A stretch of 64,000 nt of DNA, taken from NCBI RefSeq assembly GCF_020687695.1, contig NZ_JAJEWL010000004.1:62001-126000 (forward strand). The letters are read 5' to 3'. A program made the translations under genes and the position numbers. Shown here piece by piece: positions 34,880 to 43,968 of this stretch. The number at the start of each line of letters is the position of its first letter. The first letter of the stretch is position 1. Origin of the DNA: Pusillimonas sp. MFBS29. Its GTDB lineage: Bacteria > Pseudomonadota > Gammaproteobacteria > Burkholderiales > Burkholderiaceae_B. The notes under the pieces were generated by a model. The model had not been told where the DNA came from and did no database searches. It was given only the letters and a program-made list of their open reading frames with translations.

Positions 34880-35608
34880 ATGGCCCGATTGCCACGCCTT
34901 TACGCACCGCAGATTCCACAGCTTGTGCAAGCAGAGTTCGCCTCTCCGTTGGCAGCGGTGCAAGACCCTACCCCGCAAGATCAGCTGGACCAATTGCAGC
35001 AATGGCTGCAGCGCGACGTGCGCGAGTACCGCATAGCCCTGCACGGCTGGCTGCTGCTTAACGACCGCATCACCCTGCTGGCCACAGCCGATGATGCGCA
35101 GGGCATGGCACGCCTGATTCAGTCGCTGGGCCGGCGCATGGCCGCCGGCATGCGGCACGGCCGGGTGTTTGCCGGTCGCTACCGCAGCGCACTGGTGGAG
35201 CCCGGACAATGGGTGCTGCCTGCCTTGATCTGGCTGGAATCGCTGCCGGTGCGCCTGCACTATGTGGATGAAGCTGCACGCTGGCCCTGGTCGTCGGCCG
35301 GCGCCCACACAGGTCTTCAAGGGCCGCAAGCCGCAGCCGCCACGGACCGGACGCTGCTGACCGATCACTCCGACTACTGGCACGGCGGCAACACCCCCTT
35401 TGCACGCCAGGCCTATTATCGGGAACGCCTGAGCCGGGGCTTGTCGGCCAGCCAGTCCGCCAGAATAGACCAGGCCCTGTTCGGTCAATGGGTACTGGGC
35501 GAGGCTGACTTTCTTGCACACATGGAATCACAGACGACACGCAGAATCGCACCCGCGCCACGCGGGCGGCCACGGAAAGCTAAGGTGGTAGATGTTAGTA
35601 ACGCTTGA
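34880..35608 (+). CDS. RAYT-derived protein lacking the HUH motif, probably domesticated
   Basis: Protein of 242 residues that lines up with the RAYT encoded at 2926-3618: MARLPR at the start, ALHGWLLLNDRITLLATADD against HAYVWMTNHVHLLATP, then QSLGRRM, FAGRYRSALVEPGQW, WLESLPVRL and WPWSS. Both HUH histidines are replaced (R63 and T65), and the tyrosines of YLLTLMRYIEL align with W111 and W118. Strand cutting by the known chemistry should be impossible. The frame is open and ends in a basic tail with RGRPRK, like an AT-hook. No REP palindrome is seen nearby. TAGAAT (34842) may be its -10 box. A DNA-binding role is inference. Confidence 0.8.
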   Translation: MARLPRLYAPQIPQLVQAEFASPLAAVQDPTPQDQLDQLQQWLQRDVREYRIALHGWLLLNDRITLLATADDAQGMARLIQSLGRRMAAGMRHGRVFAGRYRSALVEPGQWVLPALIWLESLPVRLHYVDEAARWPWSSAGAHTGLQGPQAAAATDRTLLTDHSDYWHGGNTPFARQAYYRERLSRGLSASQSARIDQALFGQWVLGEADFLAHMESQTTRRIAPAPRGRPRKAKVVDVSNA

Positions 35609-35675
35609 TGCCTGGACGGCATCAAGAAAAGCTTTGTACTATTGCTGTATGCACCTGTCTTAAAGGAGCACTCAT

Positions 35676-35870
35676 ATGTCTATTGCGGCAGTTTTTACTA
35701 ATAGCAGGACTCAAGTAGTCCTGCTTCCACTAAACATGCGCTTGCCCGAGGGCGTATATAAGGTAAAGGTACGCGCAAGGGGGAATGAACGCATCATCGC
35801 GCCGGTCGGCCACACTTGGGATGGCTTTTTCCTGAATGGCCCAAAAGTCAGCGATGACTTCATGAACTAG
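35676..35870 (+). CDS. Orphan VapB-like (AbrB-fold) antitoxin
   Basis: Protein of 64 residues with the VapB pattern SIAAVFTNSRTQVVLLPLNM, a mid-part on an AbrB swapped-hairpin theme (GNERIIAPVGHTWDGFF) and SDDFM near the end. Usual relatives run on for another 10-15 residues (the toxin-neutralising tail) and are followed by a vapC gene. Here the frame stops right after DDFMN and no PIN gene follows before the transporter at 35968. It has a strong AAAGGAG ribosome binding site. It is a solitary or decaying antitoxin. Confidence 0.7.
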   Translation: MSIAAVFTNSRTQVVLLPLNMRLPEGVYKVKVRARGNERIIAPVGHTWDGFFLNGPKVSDDFMN

Positions 35871-35930
35871 AGAACTGGATTCCAGCAAACGCATAAGTTG
35901 ACGGCGCAGTAGTACAATACTGCCCTTATC

Positions 35931-35963
35931 CATGGGTTCCCTAACCCCATCCATCAAAAAGGC
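35931..35963 (+). promoter_or_regulatory. preQ1-I riboswitch (type 2-like)
   Basis: CATGGGTTCCC-TAACCCCAT folds into a short stem (ATGGG with CCCAT) with a C-rich loop, followed by CCATC and AAAAAGG. The pattern GGGT...TAACCCCA...CAAAA..GG is that of the Thermoanaerobacter preQ1-I aptamer. The tail GG can pair with CC of the loop to make the H-type pseudoknot and also lies in the AAGG ribosome binding site of the next gene, so preQ1 binding should block translation. TACAAT at 35913 may be the -10 box. The downstream gene is a queuosine precursor transporter, as expected. Confidence 0.78.
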
Positions 35964-35967
35964 TTAT

Positions 35968-36636
35968 ATGACTCCCACCTTTGTCCCGCCGTCGCGGGTG
36001 CCGTTTTACGTAGGCCTGCTGGTCGCGTTCCACATTGTTATCATCATCGCCAGCAATTATCTGGTGCAGCTTCCCATAGATCTCTTTGGTTTTCACAGCA
36101 CCTGGGGCGCGTTCAGCTTTCCCTTTGTATTCCTGGCCACCGACCTGACCGTGCGTCTGATAGGCAAGTCCGAGGCACGCAGCGTGATCAGCCGCGCCAT
36201 GGTGCCGGCGCTGATCGCCTCTTATATTGTTTCCGTGCTTTTTCACGAAGGCGCATTCAATGGCCTGGGCGCGCTGACGGAATTCAACAGCTTTGTGTTC
36301 CGGATTGCCCTGGCCAGCTTCGCTGCCTATGTTCTGGGCCAGCTGCTGGATGTGCAGGTATTCGATCGCATGCGCCGCAATCACATACAGTGGTGGATTG
36401 CCCCGGCGGCCTCGTCGGTATTCGGGCAGGCGCTGGATACGGCCGCCTTCTTCAGCATCGCCTTCTGGCGCAGCAGCAACCCCTTCATGGCAGCCAACTG
36501 GGGCGAAATTGCCATGGTGGACTACGTGATCAAGCTGAGCGTAAGCCTGTTGCTGTTCGTACCCATGTACGGCATTTTGCTGAATATTATCGTTCGAATG
36601 ATGAAGCGCGAAGATCCCCATCTGGCCGGAATCTAG
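35968..36636 (+). CDS. yhhQ: Queuosine precursor transporter, YhhQ/QPTR family
   Basis: Inner membrane protein of 222 residues with about six hydrophobic helices. Family marks are HIVIIIASNYLVQLP, GAFSFPFVFLATDLTVRLIG, the FRIALASFAAYVLGQLLDVQ helix, and SSVFGQALDTAAFFSIAFW. YhhQ proteins take up preQ0/preQ1 for queuosine modification of tRNA. The preQ1-I riboswitch at 35931-35963 directly overlaps its ribosome binding site, which supports the role. Confidence 0.92.
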   Translation: MTPTFVPPSRVPFYVGLLVAFHIVIIIASNYLVQLPIDLFGFHSTWGAFSFPFVFLATDLTVRLIGKSEARSVISRAMVPALIASYIVSVLFHEGAFNGLGALTEFNSFVFRIALASFAAYVLGQLLDVQVFDRMRRNHIQWWIAPAASSVFGQALDTAAFFSIAFWRSSNPFMAANWGEIAMVDYVIKLSVSLLLFVPMYGILLNIIVRMMKREDPHLAGI

Positions 36637-36644
36637 CCCCTGAA

Positions 36645-36678
36645 CAACACGCTGAATATAATTTTTTTCAGCATGTTG
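36645..36678 (+). terminator. Hairpin after yhhQ
   Basis: CAACACGCTGAA - 10 bases - TTCAGCATGTTG (one mismatch) starts eight bases after the yhhQ stop. The loop is T-rich but no T run follows the stem, so it may be a terminator or a processing structure. Confidence 0.45.
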
Positions 36679-36710
36679 CCCCTGCCAACCCGCCATCCAT
36701 AAAAATAATC

Positions 36711-36816
36711 GCAATAAAAACACTCCTATTTTCAATATTTTAGATGCGTCCCTATTTATAATATAAGTATTTTCATCCAATATAAATTAGGGACGTACCC
36801 CATTTATTTTTATTGC
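36711..36816. promoter_or_regulatory. Nested AT-rich dyads upstream of gltB
   Basis: Two inverted repeats lie one within the other: GCAATAAAAA (36711-36720) with TTTTTATTGC (36807-36816), and CGTCCCTATTTATA (36747-36760) with TATAAATTAGGGACG (36781-36795, one bulge). The block is far richer in A+T than its surroundings. It sits where enhancer or IHF/Lrp sites would lie for the sigma-54-like promoter downstream. Confidence 0.5.
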
Positions 36817-36828
36817 GCCCATACCCTC

Positions 36829-36845
36829 TTGGCAGTATTGTTGCA
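36829..36845 (+). promoter_or_regulatory. Sigma-54 promoter of gltBD
   Basis: TTGGCAGTATTGTTGCA matches YTGGCACGN4TTGCW except for GT in place of CG; GG (36831) and GC (36843) are exactly 12 bases apart. Transcription would start near 36856, leaving a 22-base leader before the gltB ATG. Confidence 0.65.
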
Positions 36846-36877
36846 ACCTTGCACTGCACCAATACAGCGGAACTGCC

Positions 36878-39800
36878 ATGTCTCAGTCATCTACCTCCAT
36901 CACGCTGCCTGCCGCCGCCGTCCAGGCCGGCGCACAGGGCCTGTATAGCCCCCATAACGAACACGACGCCTGTGGCGTAGGCTTTGTCGCCCACATCAAG
37001 GGCCGCCAGAGTCATGCCATCATCCAGCAGGGTTTGAAGATCCTGGAAAACCTGGATCACCGCGGCGCGGTGGGTGCCGACGAACTGATGGGCGATGGCG
37101 CCGGCATACTGATACAGATTCCCGATGCCTTGTACCGCCAGGACATGGCCAGCCAGGGCATAGAGCTGCCGCCTGTCGATGAATACGGCGTGGCCATGGT
37201 TTTTCTGCCCAAGGAAACCGCCTCGCGCCTGGCCTGTGAGCAAGAGCTGGAACGCGCGGTACGCGATGAGGGCCAGGTAGTGCTGGGCTGGCGCGATGTG
37301 CCGGTAGACCACGACATGCCCATGTCTCCTACCGTGCGCGCCTGTGCGCCGGTGATACGCCAGCTGTTCATTGGTCGCGGTCCCGACATCATGGTGCCCG
37401 ACGCCCTGGAGCGCAAACTCTATGTGATTCGCAAGACAGCCAGCCACGCCATTCAGCACATGCGGCTGGCCCATGGGCAGGAATATTTCGTGCCATCCAT
37501 TTCGGTGCGCACCGTGGTCTACAAAGGCCTGCTGCTGGCCAACCAGGTGGGCTGCTATTACCGCGACCTGGCCGACACCCGTGCCGTTTCGGCCCTGGCC
37601 ATGGTGCACCAGCGCTTTTCGACCAATACTTTCCCGGCCTGGCCGCTGGCACACCCCTACCGCATGATTGCTCACAACGGCGAGATCAACACCGTCAAGG
37701 GCAACTTCAACTGGCTGCGCGCCCGCGAAGGGATGATGCAATCGGCTGTGCTGGGCGATGACCTGCCCAAGCTTTATCCCATCGTCTACGAAGGCCAATC
37801 CGACACGGCCACCTTCGACAACTGCCTGGAATTGCTGGTGATGTCGGGTTATTCATTGGCCCACGCCATGATGATCATGATTCCCGAGGCCTGGGAACAG
37901 CATGCAGATATGGACGAAAGCCGTCGCGCCTTCTATGAATACCATGCGGCCATGATGGAACCCTGGGACGGCCCCGCCGCCGTGGCCTTCACGGACGGCC
38001 GCCAGATTGGCGCCACGCTTGACCGCAACGGCTTGCGTCCGGCCCGCTACCTCATCACCGACGACGACATGGTCATCATGGCGTCGGAAGCCGGTACCTT
38101 GTCCATTCCCGAGCACCGCATCGTCAAGAAATGGCGCCTGCAACCTGGCAAAATGTTCCTGATCGACCTGCAGCAGGGTCGCATCATCGACGACGCGGAA
38201 ATCAAATCGCACCTGGCCAACACCCGGCCCTATCGTCAGTGGATCGAGCGCCTGCGCCTGAAACTCGAGTCCTTGCCTGCACAGCATCCGGATGCCCCGC
38301 ACAAGGCCCTGTCGCTCTTGCAGCGCCAGCAGGCTTTTGGCTGGACCCAGGAAGACTTCAAATTCATACTGCAGCCCATGGCCACCAATGGCGAAGAGGC
38401 AACAGGCTCGATGGGCAACGACGCCCCGCTGGCCGTGCTGTCGAACCGGGCCAAGCCGTTCTACAACTATTTCCGTCAGCTGTTCGCCCAGGTAACCAAC
38501 CCGCCCATCGACCCCATACGCGAGCAGCTGGTGATGTCGCTGGTGTCGTTTATTGGCCCCAAGCCCAATCTGCTGGACATCAACAACGTCAATCCGCCGC
38601 TGCGGCTTGAGGTTACGCAGCCTGTGCTCGATTTTGCCGCCATGGCGCAAATACGCCATATTTCCGACATTACATCGAACAAGTTCCGCAGCCTGGAAAT
38701 CGATATTACCTACCCGAGCGCCTGGGGACCGGACGGCATCGAAGCACGCCTGGCCAGCCTGTGCGCCAACGCCGCCGACGCTGTGCGCAGTGGCTACAAC
38801 ATCCTTATCATCACCGACCGCAAGGTAGACAGCGAGCATGTAGCCATCCCTGCCCTGCTAGCCACCTCGGCCATACACCTGCATCTGATACGTGCCGGCC
38901 TGCGCACCAACACCGGCCTGGTGGTTGAAACAGGCTCCGTGCGCGAAGTGCACCACGTGGCGCTGCTGGGCGGCTACGGTGCGGAAGCCATACACCCCTA
39001 TCTGGCACTGGAATCGCTGGCTACCTTGCCCGATCCGGAAACCGCCATCAAGAATTACATCAAGGCCATCGGCAAGGGCCTGAACAAGGTCATGTCCAAG
39101 ATGGGCATCTCGACCTATATGTCGTACACCGGTGCCCAGATTTTCGAGGCGGTCGGCTTGCATGCCAGTCTGGTCAACCAATACTTTACCGGCACCCCCA
39201 GCAACATCGAAGGCATAGGCATTTTTGAAGTCGCCGAAGAAGCACTGCGCCTGCACGCCTCGGCCTTCAGCAACGATCCCGTACTGGCCAGCCAGCTGGA
39301 TGCCGGCGGCGATTACGCCTGGCGCGTACGCGGTGAAGAGCACATGTGGTCGCCCGACTCCATCGCCAAGCTGCAGCACGCCACCCGCGCCAACAACTAC
39401 AGCACCTACAAGGAATACGCACAGCTGATCAACGATCAGTCACGCCGTCACATGACCTTGCGCGGCCTGTTTGAGTTCAAGGTAGATCCGGCCCGTGCCA
39501 TTGCCCTGAGCGAAGTCGAGCCCGCCAAAGAAATCGTCAAGCGCTTTGCTACCGGCGCCATGTCGCTGGGCTCCATCTCGACCGAAGCCCACGCCACCCT
39601 GGCCGTGGCCATGAACCGCATAGGCGGCAAATCCAATACCGGTGAAGGCGGCGAAGACGAACTGCGCTATCGCGCCGAGATGCGTGCCGGCAAGCCCACT
39701 GTTCGCAAGGGCGACACATTAGCGTCGTTCCTGGGCACCGACCGCATCGAGGCCGACGTGGCATTGGCCGCAGGCGACTCGCTGCGCTCACGCATCAAGC

Positions 39801-41584
39801 AGGTGGCGTCCGGACGCTTTGGCGTATCGGCCGAATACCTGTCCAGCGCCGACCAGATCCAGATCAAAATGGCACAAGGCGCCAAGCCCGGCGAAGGCGG
39901 CCAGCTGCCCGGCCACAAGGTTTCGGAATACATTGCCAAACTGCGTTATTCGGTACCTGGCGTAGGCCTGATCTCGCCACCGCCCCATCACGATATCTAT
40001 TCGATCGAAGACCTGGCCCAGCTGATTCACGACCTGAAGAATGTGAATCCCAAGGCATCGATCTCGGTCAAGCTGGTGTCAGAAGTTGGTGTGGGCACTG
40101 TGGCCACGGGCGTGGCCAAGGCCAAGGCCGATCACGTGGTGATTGCCGGCCACGACGGCGGTACCGGCGCTTCGCCCGTGTCATCCATCAAGTACGCCGG
40201 CACGCCCTGGGAACTGGGTCTGGCCGAAACCCAGCAGACCCTGCTGCTGAACAATCTGCGCACACGCATACGTGTTCAGGCCGACGGCCAGATGAAGACT
40301 GGCCGAGACGTGGTCATCGGCGCACTGCTGGGTGCCGATGAGTTCGGCTTCGCCACCGCACCACTGGTGGTCGAAGGCTGCATCATGATGCGCAAATGCC
40401 ATCTGAACACCTGCCCCGTCGGCGTCGCCACGCAAGACCCGGTCTTGCGCAAGAAATTCAGCGGCAAGCCCGAGCACGTCGTCAATTACTTCTTCTTCGT
40501 TGCCGAAGAAGTGCGTGAAATCATGGCACAGCTTGGCATACGCAAATTTGACGACCTGATCGGTCGCGTAGAACTGCTGAACACCCGCGCCGGCATTGAA
40601 CACTGGAAGGCACAGGGCCTGGATTTCAGCCGCATATTCCACGCCGTGCCCAGCGAACAACCCCTGTACCAGGTCGAAACGCAAGACCACGCCCTGGATC
40701 ACGCCCTGGATCACCAGCTGATAGAACGCAGCAAGGCGGCCATAGAGCGCGGCGAAAAAGTATCCTTCATCACCCCGGTGCGCAACCGCAACCGCACCAT
40801 AGGCGCCATGCTCTCGGGCGTGATCGCCGCCCGCTACGGTCACGAAGGCCTGCCCGACGACACCATACACATACAGTGCAACGGCTCGGCCGGACAAAGC
40901 TTCGGCGCCTTCCTCGCCCACGGCATTACCCTGGACCTGGTCGGCGAAGCCAACGACTACGTGGGCAAAGGCCTGTCGGGCGGACGCATCGTGGTGCGCT
41001 CACCCAACGATTTCCGCGGCTTCGGACCCGACCACATCATTGCCGGCAACACGGTGCTGTACGGCGCACTGTCAGGCGAAGCCTACTTCAACGGCGTGGC
41101 CGGCGAACGCTTTGCGGTACGTAACTCCGGTGCCGCTGCGGTAGTGGAAGGCACGGGCGATCACGGCTGCGAATACATGACCGGCGGCACCGTGGTGGTG
41201 CTGGGCGATACCGGCCGCAACTTTGCTGCCGGCATGTCGGGCGGCGTGGCCTATGTCTGGGATCCGCACAACAGCTTCCGCCAACGCTGCAACCTGGCCA
41301 TGGTCGAGCTCGAGCGTGTGGTGCCGCACCAGGAACAATTCGATCACGGCCAGATCGAGACCTGGCACAGCGCCGTGCGCGGCGGCGAACGCGAAACTGA
41401 TGAAACCATCTTGCGCCGCCTGGTCGAAGACCACTACCGCCATACCGGCAGCTTCCGCTCGCGCGACATTCTGGACGACTGGGACCGGGCCCGCCTGTCT
41501 TTCGTCAAGGTCATGCCCGTCGAGTACCGCCGCGCGCTGGGCGAGCTGTGGCGCGCCGCCAATCCACAACAAATTGCTGCCTGA
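36878..41584 (+). CDS. gltB: Glutamate synthase (NADPH), large subunit
   Basis: Protein of 1568 residues. A 31-residue propeptide precedes the glutaminase nucleophile C32 in [10 protein letters not shown]. The FMN/synthase part holds [53 protein letters not shown] and the 3Fe-4S cysteines in [19 protein letters not shown]. The C-terminal GXGXG beta-helix domain follows ([15 protein letters not shown]). With GltD it makes two glutamates from glutamine and 2-oxoglutarate. A 12-base in-frame tandem repeat at 40688-40711 duplicates HALD. The gene has a sigma-54-like promoter. Confidence 0.97.
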   Translation: MSQSSTSITLPAAAVQAGAQGLYSPHNEHDACGVGFVAHIKGRQSHAIIQQGLKILENLDHRGAVGADELMGDGAGILIQIPDALYRQDMASQGIELPPVDEYGVAMVFLPKETASRLACEQELERAVRDEGQVVLGWRDVPVDHDMPMSPTVRACAPVIRQLFIGRGPDIMVPDALERKLYVIRKTASHAIQHMRLAHGQEYFVPSISVRTVVYKGLLLANQVGCYYRDLADTRAVSALAMVHQRFSTNTFPAWPLAHPYRMIAHNGEINTVKGNFNWLRAREGMMQSAVLGDDLPKLYPIVYEGQSDTATFDNCLELLVMSGYSLAHAMMIMIPEAWEQHADMDESRRAFYEYHAAMMEPWDGPAAVAFTDGRQIGATLDRNGLRPARYLITDDDMVIMASEAGTLSIPEHRIVKKWRLQPGKMFLIDLQQGRIIDDAEIKSHLANTRPYRQWIERLRLKLESLPAQHPDAPHKALSLLQRQQAFGWTQEDFKFILQPMATNGEEATGSMGNDAPLAVLSNRAKPFYNYFRQLFAQVTNPPIDPIREQLVMSLVSFIGPKPNLLDINNVNPPLRLEVTQPVLDFAAMAQIRHISDITSNKFRSLEIDITYPSAWGPDGIEARLASLCANAADAVRSGYNILIITDRKVDSEHVAIPALLATSAIHLHLIRAGLRTNTGLVVETGSVREVHHVALLGGYGAEAIHPYLALESLATLPDPETAIKNYIKAIGKGLNKVMSKMGISTYMSYTGAQIFEAVGLHASLVNQYFTGTPSNIEGIGIFEVAEEALRLHASAFSNDPVLASQLDAGGDYAWRVRGEEHMWSPDSIAKLQHATRANNYSTYKEYAQLINDQSRRHMTLRGLFEFKVDPARAIALSEVEPAKEIVKRFATGAMSLGSISTEAHATLAVAMNRIGGKSNTGEGGEDELRYRAEMRAGKPTVRKGDTLASFLGTDRIEADVALAAGDSLRSRIKQVASGRFGVSAEYLSSADQIQIKMAQGAKPGEGGQLPGHKVSEYIAKLRYSVPGVGLISPPPHHDIYSIEDLAQLIHDLKNVNPKASISVKLVSEVGVGTVATGVAKAKADHVVIAGHDGGTGASPVSSIKYAGTPWELGLAETQQTLLLNNLRTRIRVQADGQMKTGRDVVIGALLGADEFGFATAPLVVEGCIMMRKCHLNTCPVGVATQDPVLRKKFSGKPEHVVNYFFFVAEEVREIMAQLGIRKFDDLIGRVELLNTRAGIEHWKAQGLDFSRIFHAVPSEQPLYQVETQDHALDHALDHQLIERSKAAIERGEKVSFITPVRNRNRTIGAMLSGVIAARYGHEGLPDDTIHIQCNGSAGQSFGAFLAHGITLDLVGEANDYVGKGLSGGRIVVRSPNDFRGFGPDHIIAGNTVLYGALSGEAYFNGVAGERFAVRNSGAAAVVEGTGDHGCEYMTGGTVVVLGDTGRNFAAGMSGGVAYVWDPHNSFRQRCNLAMVELERVVPHQEQFDHGQIETWHSAVRGGERETDETILRRLVEDHYRHTGSFRSRDILDDWDRARLSFVKVMPVEYRRALGELWRAANPQQIAA

Positions 41585-41595
41585 GGAATACGAAC

Positions 41596-43059
41596 ATGGG
41601 CAAAGTTACCGGCTTTCTTGAGTTTGAACGCATCTCCGAAACCTACGAAGCGCCCCAGGCGCGGGTGAAGCACTGGAGCGAGTTCGTCAATACCCTGACC
41701 GACGCCGAGGCCAGGCAGCAAGGCGCACGCTGCATGGATTGCGGCATTCCCTTTTGCAGCAATGGCTGTCCCGTGAACAACATCATTCCCGACTGGAATG
41801 ACCTGGTTTACAAACAGGACTGGCGCCGCGCACTCGACGTATTGCACTCCACCAACAATTTCCCCGAGTTCACGGGCCGCATCTGCCCCGCCCCCTGCGA
41901 GGCCGCCTGTACCCTGAACATCAACAACGACGCGGTGGGCATCAAGTCCATCGAGCATGCAATTATCGACAAGGGCTGGTCCCAGGGCTGGGTGACACCC
42001 CAGCCGCCCAGCCGCAAGACCGGCAAGAAAGTCGCCGTGGTCGGTTCCGGCCCGTCCGGTCTGGCCTGCGCACAGCAACTGGCACGCGCCGGCCACTCGG
42101 TCACCGTGTTCGAGAAAAGCAACCGCATCGGCGGCCTGCTGCGCTACGGCATTCCCGATTTCAAGCTGGAAAAAGGCCATATCGACCGCCGCCTGGCGCA
42201 GATGGAAGCCGAGGGCGTGGAGTTCTGCCCCTCTACCTACGTGGGCGCAAAGGAACATGCCGAAGACGGCCTGACCGTGCGCACACCCGAATCGCTGCAG
42301 CAAGAGTTCGATGCCATCGTGCTCACCGGCGGCGCAGAGAACCCGCGTGACCTGCCTGTGCCGGGGCGCGAGCTGCGCGGCGTACATTTCGCCATGGACT
42401 TCCTGCGCCAGCAGAACAAGGTCACCAACGGCGACCGCCTGAAGGGACAGATCAGCGCCAAGGGCAAGCACGTCATCGTCATTGGCGGCGGCGACACCGG
42501 CTCTGACTGCGTCGGCACCAGCAATCGCCACGGCGCGGCATCGGTCACCCAGTTCGAGCTGATGTCCAAAGCGCCCGACGTCGAGGACAAGCCCCTGACC
42601 TGGCCCTACTGGCCCATCAAGCTGCGCAGCTCGTCTTCGCACGAAGAAGGCTGCCAGCGCGACTGGGCCGTAGCCACCAAGAGCCTTGAAGGCAGCGGCG
42701 GCAAAGTTGAGAAGCTGATAGCCGCTCGTGTGGAATGGTTCAAGGACAAGGCCACCGGCCAGCTCAAGATGCGCGAAATGGAAGGTTCGCAGTTCGAGTT
42801 GCCGGCTGACCTGGTGTTGCTGGCCATGGGCTTCGTTTCACCGGTGAAGAATGTGCTGGATGCCTTCGGCGTCGAACTGGACGCCCGCGGCAACGCCCGT
42901 GCCAGCACCGACGACTACATCACCAATGTAGACAAGGTGTTCGCCGCCGGCGACATGCGGCGCGGTCAATCGCTGGTGGTCTGGGCCATACGCGAAGGCC
43001 GCCAGTGCGCCCGCTCGGTCGACCAGTTCCTGATGGGCAGCACGGTATTGCCGCGCTGA
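41596..43059 (+). CDS. gltD: Glutamate synthase (NADPH), small subunit
   Basis: Protein of 487 residues that passes electrons from NADPH to GltB. The N-terminal 4Fe-4S cysteines are in [20 protein letters not shown] and [16 protein letters not shown] binding is by [20 protein letters not shown] and NADPH binding by [20 protein letters not shown]. The end [20 protein letters not shown] is typical. The gene begins 11 bases after gltB with GAGGA upstream. The stop codon lies in a hairpin at 43054-43081. Confidence 0.97.
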   Translation: MGKVTGFLEFERISETYEAPQARVKHWSEFVNTLTDAEARQQGARCMDCGIPFCSNGCPVNNIIPDWNDLVYKQDWRRALDVLHSTNNFPEFTGRICPAPCEAACTLNINNDAVGIKSIEHAIIDKGWSQGWVTPQPPSRKTGKKVAVVGSGPSGLACAQQLARAGHSVTVFEKSNRIGGLLRYGIPDFKLEKGHIDRRLAQMEAEGVEFCPSTYVGAKEHAEDGLTVRTPESLQQEFDAIVLTGGAENPRDLPVPGRELRGVHFAMDFLRQQNKVTNGDRLKGQISAKGKHVIVIGGGDTGSDCVGTSNRHGAASVTQFELMSKAPDVEDKPLTWPYWPIKLRSSSSHEEGCQRDWAVATKSLEGSGGKVEKLIAARVEWFKDKATGQLKMREMEGSQFELPADLVLLAMGFVSPVKNVLDAFGVELDARGNARASTDDYITNVDKVFAAGDMRRGQSLVVWAIREGRQCARSVDQFLMGSTVLPR

Positions 43060-43081
43060 AACTATCTGGTATGTTTCAGCG
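43054..43081. terminator. Hairpin over the gltD stop codon
   Basis: CGCTGAAAC - 10 bases - GTTTCAGCG, perfect nine-base arms; the TGA stop is in the left arm. No T run follows. It separates gltD from the convergent hicB-like gene. Confidence 0.5.
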
Positions 43082-43110
43082 TCGCGCCCTCTTTATAAGT
43101 CTACTTGTAG

Positions 43111-43530
43111 TTACTCGATACTGAGCACCAGGCGCTTGCCAAGCACGCGCGCTGCCTTGTCCAGCGTTTTCAGGCTGGGCCAGTGGCGCGGGTCTTCCAG
43201 GCGCTTGGCCTGGGGCCAGCTCGTGTCCATGGCCCGCGCAAGTTGAGCTAAAGTGCGGTCTCCGCGAGCGGCTCGCAGCAGCAGCACACCTTGCGTCTTG
43301 GCATCGGGAGCAATGTAATGCCCGCCCTTCACGCCCTGACTGGGGTCGGGGACATCCATGCCTTCTGAAAGTCGCCCCTCAAGCGTCAGGGTCAATACTT
43401 CAGCGGCGTTAAACAACGCTTCTTCCAGCGTATCGCCCTCGGTAAACGCCTCGTTCAGATCGATGAACTGAACGCAAAAGCCGCCAGCCGGATCTTCCGA
43501 CACTTTGGCCGGATAACGAACATCCATCAT
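43111..43530 (-). CDS. HicB-like antitoxin with C-terminal HTH, without a HicA
   Basis: Protein of 139 residues (ATG 43530 or 43527; AAAGGA lies just upstream). The N-terminal HicB fold has RYPAKVSEDPAGGFCVQFID, LNEAFTEGDTLEEALFNAAE and VLTLTLEGRL. The C-terminal helix-turn-helix is RTLAQLARAMDTSWPQAKRL then LKTLDKAARVLGKRL. Such HicB proteins neutralise the HicA ribonuclease and repress their operon, but no HicA gene is seen on either side. A MITE ends 11 bases before the start, so the original promoter or a partner gene may have been replaced. Confidence 0.82.
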   Translation of the reverse strand: MMDVRYPAKVSEDPAGGFCVQFIDLNEAFTEGDTLEEALFNAAEVLTLTLEGRLSEGMDVPDPSQGVKGGHYIAPDAKTQGVLLLRAARGDRTLAQLARAMDTSWPQAKRLEDPRHWPSLKTLDKAARVLGKRLVLSIE

Positions 43531-43541
43531 TATTCCTTTAT

Positions 43542-43710
43542 TTAAGGAAGCTCTGAACAAGTCCTCGCGCCACAGGCATCTGTCGATTCAGGCGGTCTGC
43601 TGCGTTGCAAATCCTCGCGATAGCTACGGCTATCACTGCGGTTTGCGCCTTGCATCCCATCCTGAACGACAACGCCTGTTTACCGCTCGACTTGTTCAGA
43701 GCTTCCTTAA
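43542..43710. mobile_element. 169-bp palindromic MITE-like element
   Basis: Perfect 22-base terminal inverted repeats (43542-43563 and 43689-43710, ends TTAAGGAAGCTCTGAAC). The interior is also roughly self-complementary (ACAGGCATCTGTCGATTCAGG against CCTGAACGACAACGCCTGT), with GATAGCTACGGCTATC at the centre. No coding capacity. The size, perfect ends and TTAA at both borders, which may be a target duplication, fit a non-autonomous element of an IS5-like transposon. The parent is not in the window. Confidence 0.78.
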
Positions 43711-43968
43711 GCTTCACGCCCGCCTGCCTTTCTATGCCTGCCCATTCATATTATTCTTTTTTAACCAAAAATGATAGATCAATAGAAGACTATATCTCCA
43801 TAGCCACCATGCCACTTGCAAAGGATTATGCAGGCCAAGGCGCTGAAAACCTGGCTGTTACGCGCTGACATAAGCGTTTTCAAGGGTTACACCCGGTAGA
43901 CGATTTGGCGCAGGAGCGAACAGGTACAATGCAAAGCTGATTGTCCAGCCGACAGGACACTTTTGCCT
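43711..43968. other. Gap between the MITE and mlaF
   Basis: No gene is supported here. The first 150 bases are relatively AT-rich with no family resemblance. TACAAT at 43925-43930 could be the -10 box of the mla operon; no clear -35 is present. Confidence 0.5.

Noticed and set aside
35730-35957. 75-codon open frame opposite the VapB-like gene
   Set aside because: It overlaps both the antitoxin gene and the riboswitch on the wrong strand.
36711-36816. Nested dyads upstream of gltB as an IS or MITE
   Set aside because: The arms are short and imperfect, there is no target duplication and the AT-rich block fits a promoter region better.
43605-43868. 87-codon open frame over the MITE
   Set aside because: It starts within the palindromic element and shows no family features; the element is non-coding.
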